Source: Marimonas arenosa
GTDB taxonomy: Bacteria; Pseudomonadota; Alphaproteobacteria; Rhodobacterales; Rhodobacteraceae
Direction of reading: 5' to 3'
DNA length: 64,000 nucleotides
Assembly: GCF_030848945.1 (NCBI RefSeq)
Contig: NZ_JANHAX010000006.1
Location: 62,001 to 126,000 of the forward strand
Numbering within the stretch: position 1 is the stretch's first letter; each line of letters starts with the position of its first letter. The position numbers and the translations under genes are program-made. Of the stretch, positions 10,168 to 19,683 are shown piece by piece. The notes under the pieces are model-generated. The model was not told where the DNA came from, did no database searches, and saw nothing but the letters and a program-made list of their open reading frames with translations.

Positions 10168-10983
10168 CTACTTGCAGTAGGCCCCCGAGCGATACCGTGC
10201 CGTGTCGAAATGGAAATGATCGCGATGGAAGCGGTTGGCGTTGGGGCCCAGAACGGTGCCGAACGGCCCGCAGGCCACCTTGTGCATTTTCCGCAGTGCC
10301 TTGCCGCGCCAGCCCTGGCCCCAGTGCTTGAGCACAGAAATCTCGGAACCATCGGTTAGATAGAACGCCGAGATATCAACCGCCCGGCCCTTACCGTGCT
10401 CGGAAATGCGCGCGCCCTTCTGGTTGTTGCGGGTGCGGCAGGCGTAATGCGCCGCCACCTTGATCTTGGCTACACCACCGCCACGCCGGCCGACGGCCGG
10501 CTTCAGGCCATTTTCGACCCAGGATTTCAACGCCTTGGCCGTGCCGCAATCCATTACAGATTGCTGGGAGAGCGTAACCCCCGAGACCGAGCGGAGTTTC
10601 ACCGCCTCGCCCACGCCGCAGCCCGAAATCCGACCCGGTACGGAACCCACCGGCTCGCCCTGCAGCGCAACATCGCCGCAAACCGCCCCGCGCAGCAGCT
10701 CGCGCTTCTTCTTGCCGGCGAACATCTGCACCTTGGCGCTGCGCTTTTTCGGGCGCAGCGCTGCGAAAAAACCTTTGCGTTCCGGTTCTGACGCGGGTGT
10801 GGTCTGCGCTTCCCGCACCGCCGCCTGCACCGCCGCCGGCTGGACCACGGCCGGCATCGCGACGACCTGCTCCGCCACAATGGTCCCGCGCGCCACTGGG
10901 CGCAACGACCTGTCTGGCGCTTGCGCCGCGGCGGCAGTCGTCAGCGCCGCGACCGCGCCAAGGGATATCAGAAACATACGCAT
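10168..10983 (-). CDS. extensin-family (M15-like) exported protein
   Basis: A 271-residue protein with an N-terminal signal peptide (MRMFLISLGAVAALTTAAAAQA). The C-terminal ~170 residues match the extensin-like C-terminal domain, related to zinc D,D-peptidases: CGVGEAVKLRSVSGVTL, AHYACRTRNNQ, then SEHGKGRAVDISAF and HRDHFHFDTARY, which supply the metal-binding His/Asp set. Cysteines are plentiful, as expected in the periplasm. A peptidoglycan role is inferred from the fold. Its ATG overlaps the tyrC stop by one base. Confidence 0.85.
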   Translation of the reverse strand: MRMFLISLGAVAALTTAAAAQAPDRSLRPVARGTIVAEQVVAMPAVVQPAAVQAAVREAQTTPASEPERKGFFAALRPKKRSAKVQMFAGKKKRELLRGAVCGDVALQGEPVGSVPGRISGCGVGEAVKLRSVSGVTLSQQSVMDCGTAKALKSWVENGLKPAVGRRGGGVAKIKVAAHYACRTRNNQKGARISEHGKGRAVDISAFYLTDGSEISVLKHWGQGWRGKALRKMHKVACGPFGTVLGPNANRFHRDHFHFDTARYRSGAYCK

Positions 10984-11900
10984 CAGTGTTTCTTGCTCCG
11001 TCCGAAATCCGGCGCGTCGGTGTCCTGACCCGCCTCGATGATCCCGCGGCGGATTTCGCGGGTGTGGTTAAAATAGTCAAAAAGTGTCTGGCCGTCACCT
11101 GTGCGGATCGCGCGCTGCAAAGCAAACAGCTCCTCGGTAAAGCGGCCGAGGATTTCCAGCGTCGCCTGCTTGTTGTTGAGGAACACGTCACGCCACATCG
11201 TCGGGTCCGAGGCGGCGATCCGGGTGAAGTCCCGGAAACCCGCAGCCGAGAATTTGATCACTTCCTGTTCCGAGACACGGTGGAAATCGTCGGCCACGCC
11301 GACCATCGTGTAGGCGATGATATGCGGGATATGGCTGACGATGGCGCAAACGAGATCATGGTGTTCCACCTCCATGCGTTCGCAATTCGCACCCAGCGCA
11401 TGCCAGAAGTCTTCCAACCGGTCCACTGCGTCCGCGTCCGTGCCCGGCTGCGGCACCAGCAGGCACCAACGGTTGTCGAACAGTTCGGCAAACCCCGCTT
11501 CCGGTCCCGAATGCTCGGTCCCGGCCATCGGGTGGGCAGGGATGAAATGCACGCCTTCGGGGATATGCGGGGCCACGGCATCCACCACGGCCTGCTTGAC
11601 CGAGCCCACATCCGTGACCGTCGCCCCGGGTTTCAGATGCGGACCGATCTCGGCGGCGACGTCTCCCATCGCGCCCACCGGCACGCAAAGCACCACCAGG
11701 TCGGCGTCTTGTACCGCTTCGGTCGCACTGGCGCAGACCCGGTCCACCAGCCCGATCCGGTCCGCGATTTCACGGGTCTTCGCCGTCTTGGCATAGCCGG
11801 TGATTTCGCCCACGCAGCCCGCACGTTTCATGGCGAGCCCCATCGAGCCCGCGATCAGTCCCAGCCCGATAAGGGCAACGCGGTCGTAAATCTGCGTCAT
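10983..11900 (-). CDS. tyrC: prephenate/cyclohexadienyl dehydrogenase
   Basis: A 305-residue NAD(P)-dependent dehydrogenase of tyrosine synthesis, acting on prephenate and/or arogenate. The Rossmann motif is VALIGLGLIAGSMGLAM, followed by DLVVLCVPVGAM, TVTDVGSVKQAV and the catalytic HPMAGTEHSGPEAG segment; the helical dimerisation domain contains IVSHIPHIIAY. The ATG at 11900 overlaps the hisC stop (ATGA). HisC-type aminotransferases also transaminate aromatic keto acids, so the pairing suits tyrosine/phenylalanine synthesis. Confidence 0.94.
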   Translation of the reverse strand: MTQIYDRVALIGLGLIAGSMGLAMKRAGCVGEITGYAKTAKTREIADRIGLVDRVCASATEAVQDADLVVLCVPVGAMGDVAAEIGPHLKPGATVTDVGSVKQAVVDAVAPHIPEGVHFIPAHPMAGTEHSGPEAGFAELFDNRWCLLVPQPGTDADAVDRLEDFWHALGANCERMEVEHHDLVCAIVSHIPHIIAYTMVGVADDFHRVSEQEVIKFSAAGFRDFTRIAASDPTMWRDVFLNNKQATLEILGRFTEELFALQRAIRTGDGQTLFDYFNHTREIRRGIIEAGQDTDAPDFGRSKKH

Positions 11901-12982
11901 GCCGAAACCTCCCGCCACCGGGTCAGCGCCGCGATGACGCGGCTGGTCTGCGTTTCATCGCCGACGGTAATCCGAAGGCCTTCCGGAAAACCGTATCCGG
12001 CCACGCGGCGCACGATGATGCCATCCTCTTGCAGCGCCGCGTCGGCCGACAGCGCCTCACCCTCGTCGGCAAAGCGGGCCAGCACGAAGTTCGCGTGACT
12101 GTCATCGCATGCCACCCCCAACTGTCGCAAGGCGCCGGTCAGCCGCAACCGCTGTTCGGCGTTGAGTTGCGCACAGCGCGCCACCCAGTCACGGTCGCGT
12201 ACCGCCGCCTCGCCAGCGGCAAGTTGCAGCACCGAGAGGTTGAACGGCTGGCGGATGCGGGTCATCACGTCGATCATCGACTTGGGTCCATATCCCCAGC
12301 CGATGCGCAACCCGCCCAACCCGTAGATCTTGGAAAAGGTCCGCGTCATCAGCACGTTGGGTCGGGTTTTTGCCAAAGCCGCACCCCCGTCATAGCTCTC
12401 GGCGAACTCGGTATAGGCACCGTCGAGCACCAGGATCACGTGACCCGGCAGCGTCTCGGTCAGTCGCTCGAGCTCGCCCGCAGGGACCATGGTGCCGGTC
12501 GGGTTGCCCGGATTGGCGATCAGCACCAGCCGGGTGCGGTCATTCACCGCCGAAAGGATCGCGTCGACATCGACCACGCGCTCGCGCTCGGACACCGACA
12601 CCGGCGTGGCCCCTGCCATGTGCGCCAGGATCGGATACATCGAAAACCCGTGCTCGGTGTGGATGATCTCGTCGCCGGGGCCAGAAAACGCCTGCGTCAC
12701 GAACTGCAGAACCTCGTCCGAGCCCACGCCGCAGATGATCCGCTCGGGATCGAGTCCGTGTATCTCGCCAATGATCCGACGCAGGCTGGCGTGGTCCGTC
12801 GAAGGATAGCGATGCAGGCCCTGCGCCGCCTGGCCCAGCGCCGCCAACGCCGAGGCCGGCGCCCCCAGCGGGTTCTCGTTCGAGCTGAGTTTCAGCACCT
12901 CGGCATGTCCGGCCAGGGCCGACTGGCCGCCGACATAGAGGTCGATCTCCAGAATCCCGGGCTGCGGGGTGATCTCGGTCAT
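11897..12982 (-). CDS. hisC: histidinol-phosphate / aromatic aminotransferase
   Basis: A 361-residue class I/II aminotransferase. Visible are KLSSNENPLGAP near residue 30, LIANPGNPTGTM, the PLP-aspartate/tyrosine in VLDGAYTEF, and the Schiff-base lysine in TRTFSKIYGLGGLRIGWGYG. The family transfers the amino group to imidazole-acetol phosphate in histidine synthesis, and many members also act on aromatic amino acids. Adjacency to tyrC makes the aromatic role at least as likely as histidine. AAGGAG lies ~10 bases before the ATG at 12982. Confidence 0.92.
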   Translation of the reverse strand: MTEITPQPGILEIDLYVGGQSALAGHAEVLKLSSNENPLGAPASALAALGQAAQGLHRYPSTDHASLRRIIGEIHGLDPERIICGVGSDEVLQFVTQAFSGPGDEIIHTEHGFSMYPILAHMAGATPVSVSERERVVDVDAILSAVNDRTRLVLIANPGNPTGTMVPAGELERLTETLPGHVILVLDGAYTEFAESYDGGAALAKTRPNVLMTRTFSKIYGLGGLRIGWGYGPKSMIDVMTRIRQPFNLSVLQLAAGEAAVRDRDWVARCAQLNAEQRLRLTGALRQLGVACDDSHANFVLARFADEGEALSADAALQEDGIIVRRVAGYGFPEGLRITVGDETQTSRVIAALTRWREVSA

Positions 12983-13061
12983 GTGCCCATGTCTCCTTCG
13001 CGGGCTTCTTATCCGCGCCGCGCCGACATGGGAAGCTTGAAAGCGCCGCACGCGCCGGGCG

Positions 13062-13460
13062 TCAGCCCGGCATGACAAACCGCATCAGCTCGTCGTCGGA
13101 ATAGCCCGTTTGCAGTTCGCCCCGGATAGGCAGGTGATCCGAGGCATCGGTGACGAGGTAATCCCAGTCGTGCCCCAGCAGGACCTTCAACCGCTTGACC
13201 GGCCCGAGATCCGATTTCACCTCCTGCACCGCACAGACATTGAACGCCGAGATGATCTCGGCGATGTCGTGGTAGCTTTCGTCCAGCCGCGGCAGACTGT
13301 CGTCGAAAGCCCGGATGTTTCACGAGCCGATGATCAGCGAATTCGGCCGGCGGTCAGTGACGATCGCCTGACCGAGGTCATAACGCAGCACCGGTAACCG
13401 CGGCGCGATCCAGCCGGATTTGCCGGCATAGTCGCCCTTGCCCGGGATACCGGTGTTACA
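13062..13460 (-). pseudogene. decayed endonuclease/exonuclease/phosphatase-family gene
   Basis: One frame of the minus strand gives GYDLGQAIVTDRRPNSLIIGS-like sequence, then a TGA stop (bases 13322-13324), then NIRAFDDSLPRLDESYHDIA, EIISAFNVCAVQEVKSDLG, VKRLKVLLGHDWDYLVTDA and directly SDHLPIRGELQTGYSDDELM. The N-terminal part and the DHLPI motif belong to the DNase I-like EEP fold, but the ~150 residues normally between them are missing, and a tryptophan expected before NIRAF is a stop. So this is an internally deleted, nonsense-mutated remnant. The upstream limit is uncertain, and no start could be fixed. Confidence 0.7.
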
Positions 13461-13579
13461 CTTCAGACCGTGACAGAATGGCACTTCGCGAACTCCCCGA
13501 ACGGTTGCCGGGTCGTCGCACCAGAAAAGGCTACTCGCCGCCGCGCAAGTGGCCCGTTCGATGCTTTTTTCGGCCCAGA

Positions 13580-15001
13580 TCAGCTCGCCAGCACGTTGCG
13601 GAACTGCCAGGGATCGGTTTCGTCGATATCCTCGGGGAAATGCTCCCAGCGGTCCTGCAGCGGAGTCCAGTCGGTGTAATGCGCCTCGACCGGCCCGAGA
13701 TAAGGGCGCTGCACCTCGAGACAACGGACATGGTCCATCTCGTCGGTCTCGACGATGCCGGCCTGCGGGTTCTCCAGCGCCCAGACCATCCCGGCCAGAA
13801 CCGCGCTCGTCACCTGTAAGCCGGTGGCGTTCTGATAGGGCGCCAGTTCGCGCGCTTCGGCGTTCGAAAGCCGCGAGCCATACCAGAGCGCATTTTTCTC
13901 GTGGCCGTAAAGCAGCACGCCCAGTTCGTCGATGCCCTCGACGATCTCGTGTTCCGACAGGATGTGGTGCTTGTCCTGCTGCCGGCCCGACCCGAACATT
14001 TCGTGCAACGACAGCACCGCGTCGTCGCAGGGGTGATAGGCATAGTGGCACGTCGGGCGGAACTCGGGCGCAGCGGGGTCGCCCACGGTGTAGTAGTCCG
14101 AAATCGAGATCGCCTCGTTATGGGTCACCAGGAAGCCGAATTGCGGCCCCGGAGTCGGACACCAGGTGTGAACCCGGGTGATGGCCCCGGGCCGGTCCAG
14201 CCAGATGCCGGCGCGGCAGCCGGTCTCATGCCGGTGGCCATTCTCGGGGAACCAGTTTTCATGGGTGCCCCAGCCCAGTTCTGCCGGCTGGAACCCCTCG
14301 GCGATGAACCCTTCCACCGACCAGGTGTTGACGAACACGCCGCGCGGACGTGGTTGGCTGCGGGCTTGCGTATCCCGCTCGGCGATATGGATGCCCGTGA
14401 CTCCCAAGGACTGCATCAGACCCGCCCACCCGGCGCGGTCTGCCGGCAGAGCCATGTCACGCCCGGTATCGACCGCCAGCTGCATCAGCGCCTCTTTGAC
14501 GAACCAGCTGACCATGCCCGGATTGGCGCCGCAGCATGACACGGCGGTGGTGCCACCGGGATTGGCGGCCTTCTCGTCGCGTACCTTCTGGCGCAGCGCA
14601 TAGTTGGTGCGGGCAGCATTGTCGGTGGTGCCGAAATAGTACCCTGCCCAGGGCTCGACCACGGTATCGACGTAAAGCACGCCCTGCGCCCGGCAGAACT
14701 TCATGATATCGAGCGACGAGGTGTCCACCGACAAGTTGACGCAGAAGCCGCGGCCCTCGGCGAAGACCTCGCCCAGCACCGCCTCGTAATTCTCCGGCGT
14801 CAGCGCCACCGGGATGTGGCGGATATCGCGCTGCATCAGGAAATTGTGCTGCGCCGCGTCCGGTTCGATCACCACCAGCTTCTCGGCATCATATTCGAAA
14901 TGCCGCTCGATCAGCGGCAGCGTGCCGCGCCCGATCGATCCGAAGCCGATGATCGCGATCGGGCCGTCGATCCGGCCATAGACAGGATAGGATTGCGTCA
15001 T
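13580..15001 (-). CDS. hss: homospermidine synthase
   Basis: A 473-residue NAD-dependent enzyme making homospermidine from putrescine (with a second putrescine or spermidine). The Rossmann start is GPIAIIGFGSIGRGTLPLIE, then the NLSVDTSSLDIMKFC, VDTVVEPWAGYYF and CCGANPGMVSWFVKEAL segments typical of the bacterial enzyme (saccharopine-dehydrogenase-like fold). Length matches. AAGGGAG precedes the ATG. It lies downstream of rpsD but separated by a terminator, so it probably has its own promoter. Homospermidine is a common polyamine of alphaproteobacteria. Confidence 0.95.
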   Translation of the reverse strand: MTQSYPVYGRIDGPIAIIGFGSIGRGTLPLIERHFEYDAEKLVVIEPDAAQHNFLMQRDIRHIPVALTPENYEAVLGEVFAEGRGFCVNLSVDTSSLDIMKFCRAQGVLYVDTVVEPWAGYYFGTTDNAARTNYALRQKVRDEKAANPGGTTAVSCCGANPGMVSWFVKEALMQLAVDTGRDMALPADRAGWAGLMQSLGVTGIHIAERDTQARSQPRPRGVFVNTWSVEGFIAEGFQPAELGWGTHENWFPENGHRHETGCRAGIWLDRPGAITRVHTWCPTPGPQFGFLVTHNEAISISDYYTVGDPAAPEFRPTCHYAYHPCDDAVLSLHEMFGSGRQQDKHHILSEHEIVEGIDELGVLLYGHEKNALWYGSRLSNAEARELAPYQNATGLQVTSAVLAGMVWALENPQAGIVETDEMDHVRCLEVQRPYLGPVEAHYTDWTPLQDRWEHFPEDIDETDPWQFRNVLAS

Positions 15002-15023
15002 GGGACACTCCCTTGAGAAACGA

Positions 15024-15055
15024 GAAAAGGCCGCGCCGGACAGGCACGGCCTTTC
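15024..15055 (-). terminator. intrinsic terminator of rpsD
   Basis: On the minus strand, AAAGGCCGTGCC and GGCGCGGCCTTTT form a GC-rich stem around a 5-base loop, followed by a pyrimidine/T-rich tail. It starts 23 bases after the rpsD stop and ends just before hss, so it should end the rpsD transcript. Confidence 0.75.
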
Positions 15056-15077
15056 GAAATGTCACCCGAAACCGGGA

Positions 15078-15698
15078 TCAGTTCTTGGCGTAGAATTCGA
15101 CAACCAGGTTCGGTTCCATCATCACCGGGTACGGCACGTCGGCCAGCTGCGGCGTACGCACGAACTTAGCGGTCATCTTCGAATGGTCGGCCTCGATGTA
15201 ATCGGGCACATCCCGCTCGGGCAGCCCAACGGCTTCCAGCACGACAGCCAGTTGCTTCGAGCGATCACGGACCTCGATCACGTCGCCCTCCTGCACGCGG
15301 TAGGACGGGATGTTGACCTTCTTGCCGTTGACCCGGACATGGCCGTGGTTGACGAATTGACGCGCGGCGAACACGGTCGGAACAAACTTGGCGCGGTAGA
15401 CCACGGCGTCGAGGCGGCGCTCCAGCAGGCCGATCAGGTTTTCACCAGTATCGCCCTTGACCCGCTCGGCCTCGCCATAAATGCGGCGGAACTGTTTTTC
15501 CGTCAGATCGCCGTAATAGCCTTTCAGCTTCTGCTTGGCGCGCAGCTGCAGACCGAAGTCGGAAAGCTTGCCCTTGCGGCGCTGGCCGTGCTGGCCGGGG
15601 CCGTATTCGCGACGGTTGACGGGGGATTTCGGGCGGCCCCAGATGTTTTCGCCCATCCGGCGATCGATCTTGTACTTGGCAGACGTGCGTTTGGTCAC
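15078..15698 (-). CDS. rpsD: 30S ribosomal protein S4
   Basis: A 206-residue primary 16S rRNA-binding protein of the small subunit. It starts [21 protein letters not shown]; the S4 RNA-binding domain is [17 protein letters not shown] plus [20 protein letters not shown], and it ends VEFYAKN. Length matches the alphaproteobacterial protein. It is a single-gene unit here. GGAGATC precedes the ATG, and a strong terminator follows. Confidence 0.98.
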   Translation of the reverse strand: MTKRTSAKYKIDRRMGENIWGRPKSPVNRREYGPGQHGQRRKGKLSDFGLQLRAKQKLKGYYGDLTEKQFRRIYGEAERVKGDTGENLIGLLERRLDAVVYRAKFVPTVFAARQFVNHGHVRVNGKKVNIPSYRVQEGDVIEVRDRSKQLAVVLEAVGLPERDVPDYIEADHSKMTAKFVRTPQLADVPYPVMMEPNLVVEFYAKN

Positions 15699-15863
15699 GG
15701 CTGATCTCCTTCGTTATGCGGCGCCCCGCGGGGCGACTGTGAAGGGCGTTGTCCTTTCCCTGAACCGGGCGACAGGCATCCCCTTGCGGGGGCCACCAAC
15801 ACCAATGAAAGCGCGCTTATAGTCCGACGCACGCGCGAGTCAACAGGCAAATCCTGTCGCCGG

Positions 15864-15913
15864 CTTCATCTGACCGGAAATATCCCGGGGGTTTGGGGGC
15901 AACGCCCCCAAGG
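15864..15913. repeat. roseobacter-type intergenic repeat, copy 1
   Basis: The segment beginning CTTCATCTGACC, continuing AAATATCCCGGGGGT and closing in the hairpin TTGGGGGCAACGCCCCCAA recurs with small changes at 34066-34123. Both copies lie in gene-free sequence. The hairpin may terminate transcription or fold in mRNA, but the function is not evident. Confidence 0.65.
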
Positions 15914-15963
15914 CCTGCCTGACCTGAACGCAATCGAACCTGCAGCGCCGGCACAGTTCCGGA

Positions 15964-17028
15964 TCAGGCCGCCTCATGCATCAGGATCGCCGCCTCGGAC
16001 GGCGACAGGTTGCGCCGGGCCGCCGGGCCGTAGGACGATGGATTGACGGCGAAGTCCGGAAACCCGTGCAGCAGCCGCTTGCGGTCGGCATCGCTCAGCG
16101 TCGACAGCGCGGTGTTGCCGGGATGGAAGCTCTCGGTCTCGACCCCGTTGGCCCAGACCACCTGGTGCGATGGCAGCAACAGGTGGACATAGGTCACCTC
16201 CCTCAACTGACTGTCGGTCACTACATCTCGGTCGTTCACCAGGTCGCGCGCCTGCACCAGCACCTCGTCGGTATTGAACAGCGCCTGCGCCACGCGGCCC
16301 TTGACCAGCATCCGGTGTTCCGGGCTGACGATCAGTTCCTCCTCGGGGCGGTCCCCCCCCAGTGCACCGGCGCGAAACCGGACCGGCCTGAGCCGCGGCA
16401 TGGCGAACAGCCGGGCCCCGGTCATCCGCCGGGCGCCGATCCACAGAATTTCCTGCGCGCCATCGTCCTTGGTCTCGACCCGGTCTCCCTCGCGCAACTC
16501 CTCGATCAGCCGCGGACCGTCCGGCGTCGCGATGCGGGTACCGGGAATGAAGCAGATCACCCCGCCCGTATCCGGCCCCTGGGGATCGTGTCGCGGCCGT
16601 TCATAGCTTTGATGCACCACCCAGAGCGGCTGTCCTTTTGGCGGAATCTCGTCGACGAACATCAGCAGCGGCGGTTGGCCCGGCGCCACCTCGATCAGCG
16701 TCACCGTATAGCTCTGCGTCCCGTCGCTGACGACGAAACTGTCCTCGGATCGCTCCGGTCCGATCTCGACATCATCCAGCCGGTCGGCCTGCGTGATTGC
16801 TGCACCAACGAGGCGCCGAACCAGCCGTGCCGCCCGCCTGCGGACCTGTTTCTTGCCGTCTGTCCGCTCCAGTCGCAGAAGCTCACTCGGACCATCAACA
16901 CGCACCGCGTCACCTTGCCAGAGCCACGACGCCCCGACCCGCAGCGTCACCACCGGGGCGGCATGGAGACCGTCCACTTCCGTTTGCGACCAGGAGATGA
17001 CAAACGTGCCGCGAAAGCCCGTTCCCAT
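15964..17028 (-). CDS. Hint-domain protein
   Basis: A 354-residue protein. Residues 1-155 are an unrecognised basic/beta-rich region with SFVVSDGTQSYTVTLIEV. From Cys159 (VICFIPGTRIATPDGPRLIEE) runs a Hint_2-type self-splicing fold with REGDRVETKDDG, the SPEHRMLVKG histidine motif, DEVLVQARDLVNDR and LLLPSHQVVWANG/SFHPGN. It is a paralogue of the 1440-2528 gene but lacks its calcium loop, and its Hint domain differs at many positions. No signal peptide is seen. Role unknown; such proteins are common in roseobacters. Confidence 0.78.
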   Translation of the reverse strand: MGTGFRGTFVISWSQTEVDGLHAAPVVTLRVGASWLWQGDAVRVDGPSELLRLERTDGKKQVRRRAARLVRRLVGAAITQADRLDDVEIGPERSEDSFVVSDGTQSYTVTLIEVAPGQPPLLMFVDEIPPKGQPLWVVHQSYERPRHDPQGPDTGGVICFIPGTRIATPDGPRLIEELREGDRVETKDDGAQEILWIGARRMTGARLFAMPRLRPVRFRAGALGGDRPEEELIVSPEHRMLVKGRVAQALFNTDEVLVQARDLVNDRDVVTDSQLREVTYVHLLLPSHQVVWANGVETESFHPGNTALSTLSDADRKRLLHGFPDFAVNPSSYGPAARRNLSPSEAAILMHEAA

Positions 17029-17247
17029 TGCCTGTTTGCCTGCCTCTTCGTTTTTATTGTGAAAAGGTTAACAAAGGTGATTCGCCGGGCCAAGACAAAA
17101 ATTGTCCTGACTCGGGATCACTGTTGCCAAAATACCTGTCGCTGTGTGATGTCGAGCCCACTCTGCAGCCGGTTGAAAACAGGCCTTGTCGTCGATCGTG
17201 GCGTCGCTGTCGCCCCATGACAGGGTCAGAAAAACCGGCCGCGCGGT
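17029..17247. other. gene-free spacer between nrdJ and the Hint gene
   Basis: About 220 bases between nrdJ and the Hint-domain gene, both leftward. I see no convincing coding frame or repeat here, only an AT-richer part around 17060-17105 that could hold the promoter of the Hint gene. Confidence 0.5.
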
Positions 17248-19512
17248 TCAGCTGCATTTCGAATGGCCGCAACTCATGCAGGTCATGCAGCCCTCGACCA
17301 TGCGCATCTCGTATTGGCCGCAACTCGGGCAAGCCGGACCGCGCGGTGCTCCGTCCAAATTTACCACCTGTGCCTGCGGGTCGGACTTGAGCCCCATTCC
17401 CTCGCCCTCTATGAAACCGATCGAGATCATGTGGCGCTCGATCACCCCGCCGATCGCGGCCAGGATTGACGGGATATACTTGCCTTGCATCCATGCCCCG
17501 CCACGCGGATCGAACACCGCCTTCAGTTCCTCGACCACGAACGACACGTCGCCGCCGCGCCGGAACACCGCCGAGATCATCCGGGTCAGCGCCACGGTCC
17601 AGGCGAAATGCTCCATGTTCTTCGAGTTGATGAACACCTCGAACGGCCGCCGGTGGCCGCCGATGGTGATGTCGTTCACCGTCAGGTAGATCGCGTGTTC
17701 GCTGTCGGGCCATTTCAGCTTGTAGGTCGACCCCTCCAGGGCCACCGGCCGGTCGAGCGGTTCGGTCATGTAGACCACCTCCGCGCCCTTGTCCGCCTCG
17801 GGCGTGGCCTCGCTCGTCTCACTCACGCTCAGGACGCTGCCCGTCACTTCGTTGGGCCGATAGGTGGTACAGCCCTTGCAGCCTGTCTCGTAGGCTTGCA
17901 GGTAGACGTCCTTGAAGGCTTCGAAATCGATATTCTCGGGCACGTTGATGGTCTTCGAGATCGACGAGTCGACCCATTTCTGCGCCGCCGCCTGCATTTT
18001 GACGTGATCCTGCGGTGCCAACGTCTGGGCATTGACGAAATAGTCGGGTAATTCGCGGTCGCCGAATTTGTCGCGCCACATGTTGACCGCGTAATCGACC
18101 ACCTCTTCCTCGGTGCGCGAGCCGTCCTTCTGCAGTACCTTGCGGGTATAGGCATAGGCGAAGACCGGTTCGATCCCGCTCGACACGTTGCCGGCATAGA
18201 GCGAAATCGTTCCGGTCGGCGCGATCGAGGTCAGCAGCGCGTTGCGGATGCCATGTTCGGCAATTTCGGCACGGACGTCATCGTCCATCTGCTGCATTGC
18301 TCCGCTCGCCAGATACTTGTCGGCATCGAAAAGCGGAAAGGCGCCTTTCTCCTTCGCCAGTTGCACCGAAGCGCGGTAAGCGGCGCGGGCGATCGCGTGC
18401 AACCAGCGCTCGGTCTGTCGCGCCGCCTCGTCCGAGCCATAGCGCAGCCCGATCATCAACAGTGCATCGGCAAGCCCTGTCACCCCCAGCCCGATACGCC
18501 GCTTGGCCTGCGCCTCCTGGCGCTGCGCCGGCAGCGGAAAGCGGCTGGCATCGACGGTGTTGTCCATCATCCGTACCGCCGAGGCGACCAGATCGGCCAA
18601 TTCGTCCTCATCGATCCCAGCCCCGGATTCGAACGGCGCGTTTACCAGCCGCGCCAGGTTGATCGAGCCCAGGAGGCAGGCTCCGTAGGGTGGCAGCGGC
18701 TGCTCGCCACAGGGGTTGGTGGCGGCGATCTCTTCGCAATAGGCCAGGTTGTTCATCGCATTGATCCGGTCGATGAAGATCACCCCGGGCTCGGCATAAT
18801 CATAGGTGGCCCGCATGATCTTGTTCCAAAGATCGCGCGCCTGAACCGTGTGATAAACCTTGCCGTCGAACTTGAGCTCCCACGGCCTATCGGCCTTGAC
18901 CGCATCCATGAAAGCATCGGTGACCAGCACCGACATGTTGAACATCCTCAGCCGTGCGGCGTCCGACTTGGCGGTGATGAAATCCTCGATATCGGGGTGA
19001 TCGCAACGCATCGTCGCCATCATCGCGCCGCGGCGGCTGCCGGCGCTCATGATCGTGCGGCACATCGCGTCCCACACATCCATGAAGGACAAAGGCCCGC
19101 TGGCATCCGCCGCCACCCCCTTCACATCCGCGCCCTTTGGCCGGATGGTCGAGAAGTCATAGCCGATGCCGCCGCCCTGCTGCATCGTCAGCGCGGCCTC
19201 TTTCAGGTGGTCGAAAATGCCGACCATGCTGTCGGGAATCGTGCCCATGACAAAGCAGTTGAACAGTGTCACGTTGCGCCCGGTGCCGGCGCCGGCGGTG
19301 ATCCGCCCCGCCGGCAGGAACTTGAAATCCTCGAGCGCTGCATAGAACCGGTCTTCCCACGCCGCCGGTTCGGCTTCGACCTCGGCCAGCGCCCGCGCGA
19401 TCCGCCGCCAGGTGTCTTCCACGCTCAGATCCATCGGTGTGCCATCCGCCTGTTTCAGACGGTATTTCATGTCCCAGATCTGTTCGGCGATCGGGGCGGC
19501 GAAACGGGTCAT
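17248..19512 (-). CDS. nrdJ: adenosylcobalamin-dependent ribonucleotide reductase (class II)
   Basis: A 754-residue enzyme reducing ribonucleoside diphosphates to deoxyribonucleotides, using coenzyme B12. Seen: LPAGRITAGAGTGRNVTLFNCFVMG, GGGIGYDFSTIRPKG, active-site NPCGEQPLPPYGACLLGSIN, TGTISLYAGNVSSGIEP, and a C-terminal zinc/redox tail with CPSCGQYEM ... GCMTCMSCGHSKCS. It is a single subunit and needs no oxygen or radical-generating partner. It lies divergent from DUF1489 with 171 bases between. I found no second ribonucleotide reductase in the window. Confidence 0.97.
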   Translation of the reverse strand: MTRFAAPIAEQIWDMKYRLKQADGTPMDLSVEDTWRRIARALAEVEAEPAAWEDRFYAALEDFKFLPAGRITAGAGTGRNVTLFNCFVMGTIPDSMVGIFDHLKEAALTMQQGGGIGYDFSTIRPKGADVKGVAADASGPLSFMDVWDAMCRTIMSAGSRRGAMMATMRCDHPDIEDFITAKSDAARLRMFNMSVLVTDAFMDAVKADRPWELKFDGKVYHTVQARDLWNKIMRATYDYAEPGVIFIDRINAMNNLAYCEEIAATNPCGEQPLPPYGACLLGSINLARLVNAPFESGAGIDEDELADLVASAVRMMDNTVDASRFPLPAQRQEAQAKRRIGLGVTGLADALLMIGLRYGSDEAARQTERWLHAIARAAYRASVQLAKEKGAFPLFDADKYLASGAMQQMDDDVRAEIAEHGIRNALLTSIAPTGTISLYAGNVSSGIEPVFAYAYTRKVLQKDGSRTEEEVVDYAVNMWRDKFGDRELPDYFVNAQTLAPQDHVKMQAAAQKWVDSSISKTINVPENIDFEAFKDVYLQAYETGCKGCTTYRPNEVTGSVLSVSETSEATPEADKGAEVVYMTEPLDRPVALEGSTYKLKWPDSEHAIYLTVNDITIGGHRRPFEVFINSKNMEHFAWTVALTRMISAVFRRGGDVSFVVEELKAVFDPRGGAWMQGKYIPSILAAIGGVIERHMISIGFIEGEGMGLKSDPQAQVVNLDGAPRGPACPSCGQYEMRMVEGCMTCMSCGHSKCS

Positions 19513-19683
19513 GGTCGGGTCCTCGGCGGATCGGTTGCAGGATTTCGAAAGTAGGCAGCCGCGGCAGACCGGTCAAACGCGAAAGGCGCGCGCGCTCCAA
19601 TTGCTCTGCGGACTGTGCAGTCTGTGCCACTGGCAGAATCGTCGGAAGACTTTTAACCTACCACATCTGGGGGGCTGGAACAA

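Noticed and set aside
13320..14051. 243-residue minus-strand frame opposite homospermidine synthase
   Set aside because: Most of it is an overlapping reading of the hss gene in another frame. Only the last ~50 residues belong to the EEP pseudogene.
19513..19683. possible cobalamin riboswitch upstream of nrdJ
   Set aside because: The leader has a GCCAGTGGCA-like palindrome, but no B12-box or conserved core pattern, and no NrdR box pair was seen.
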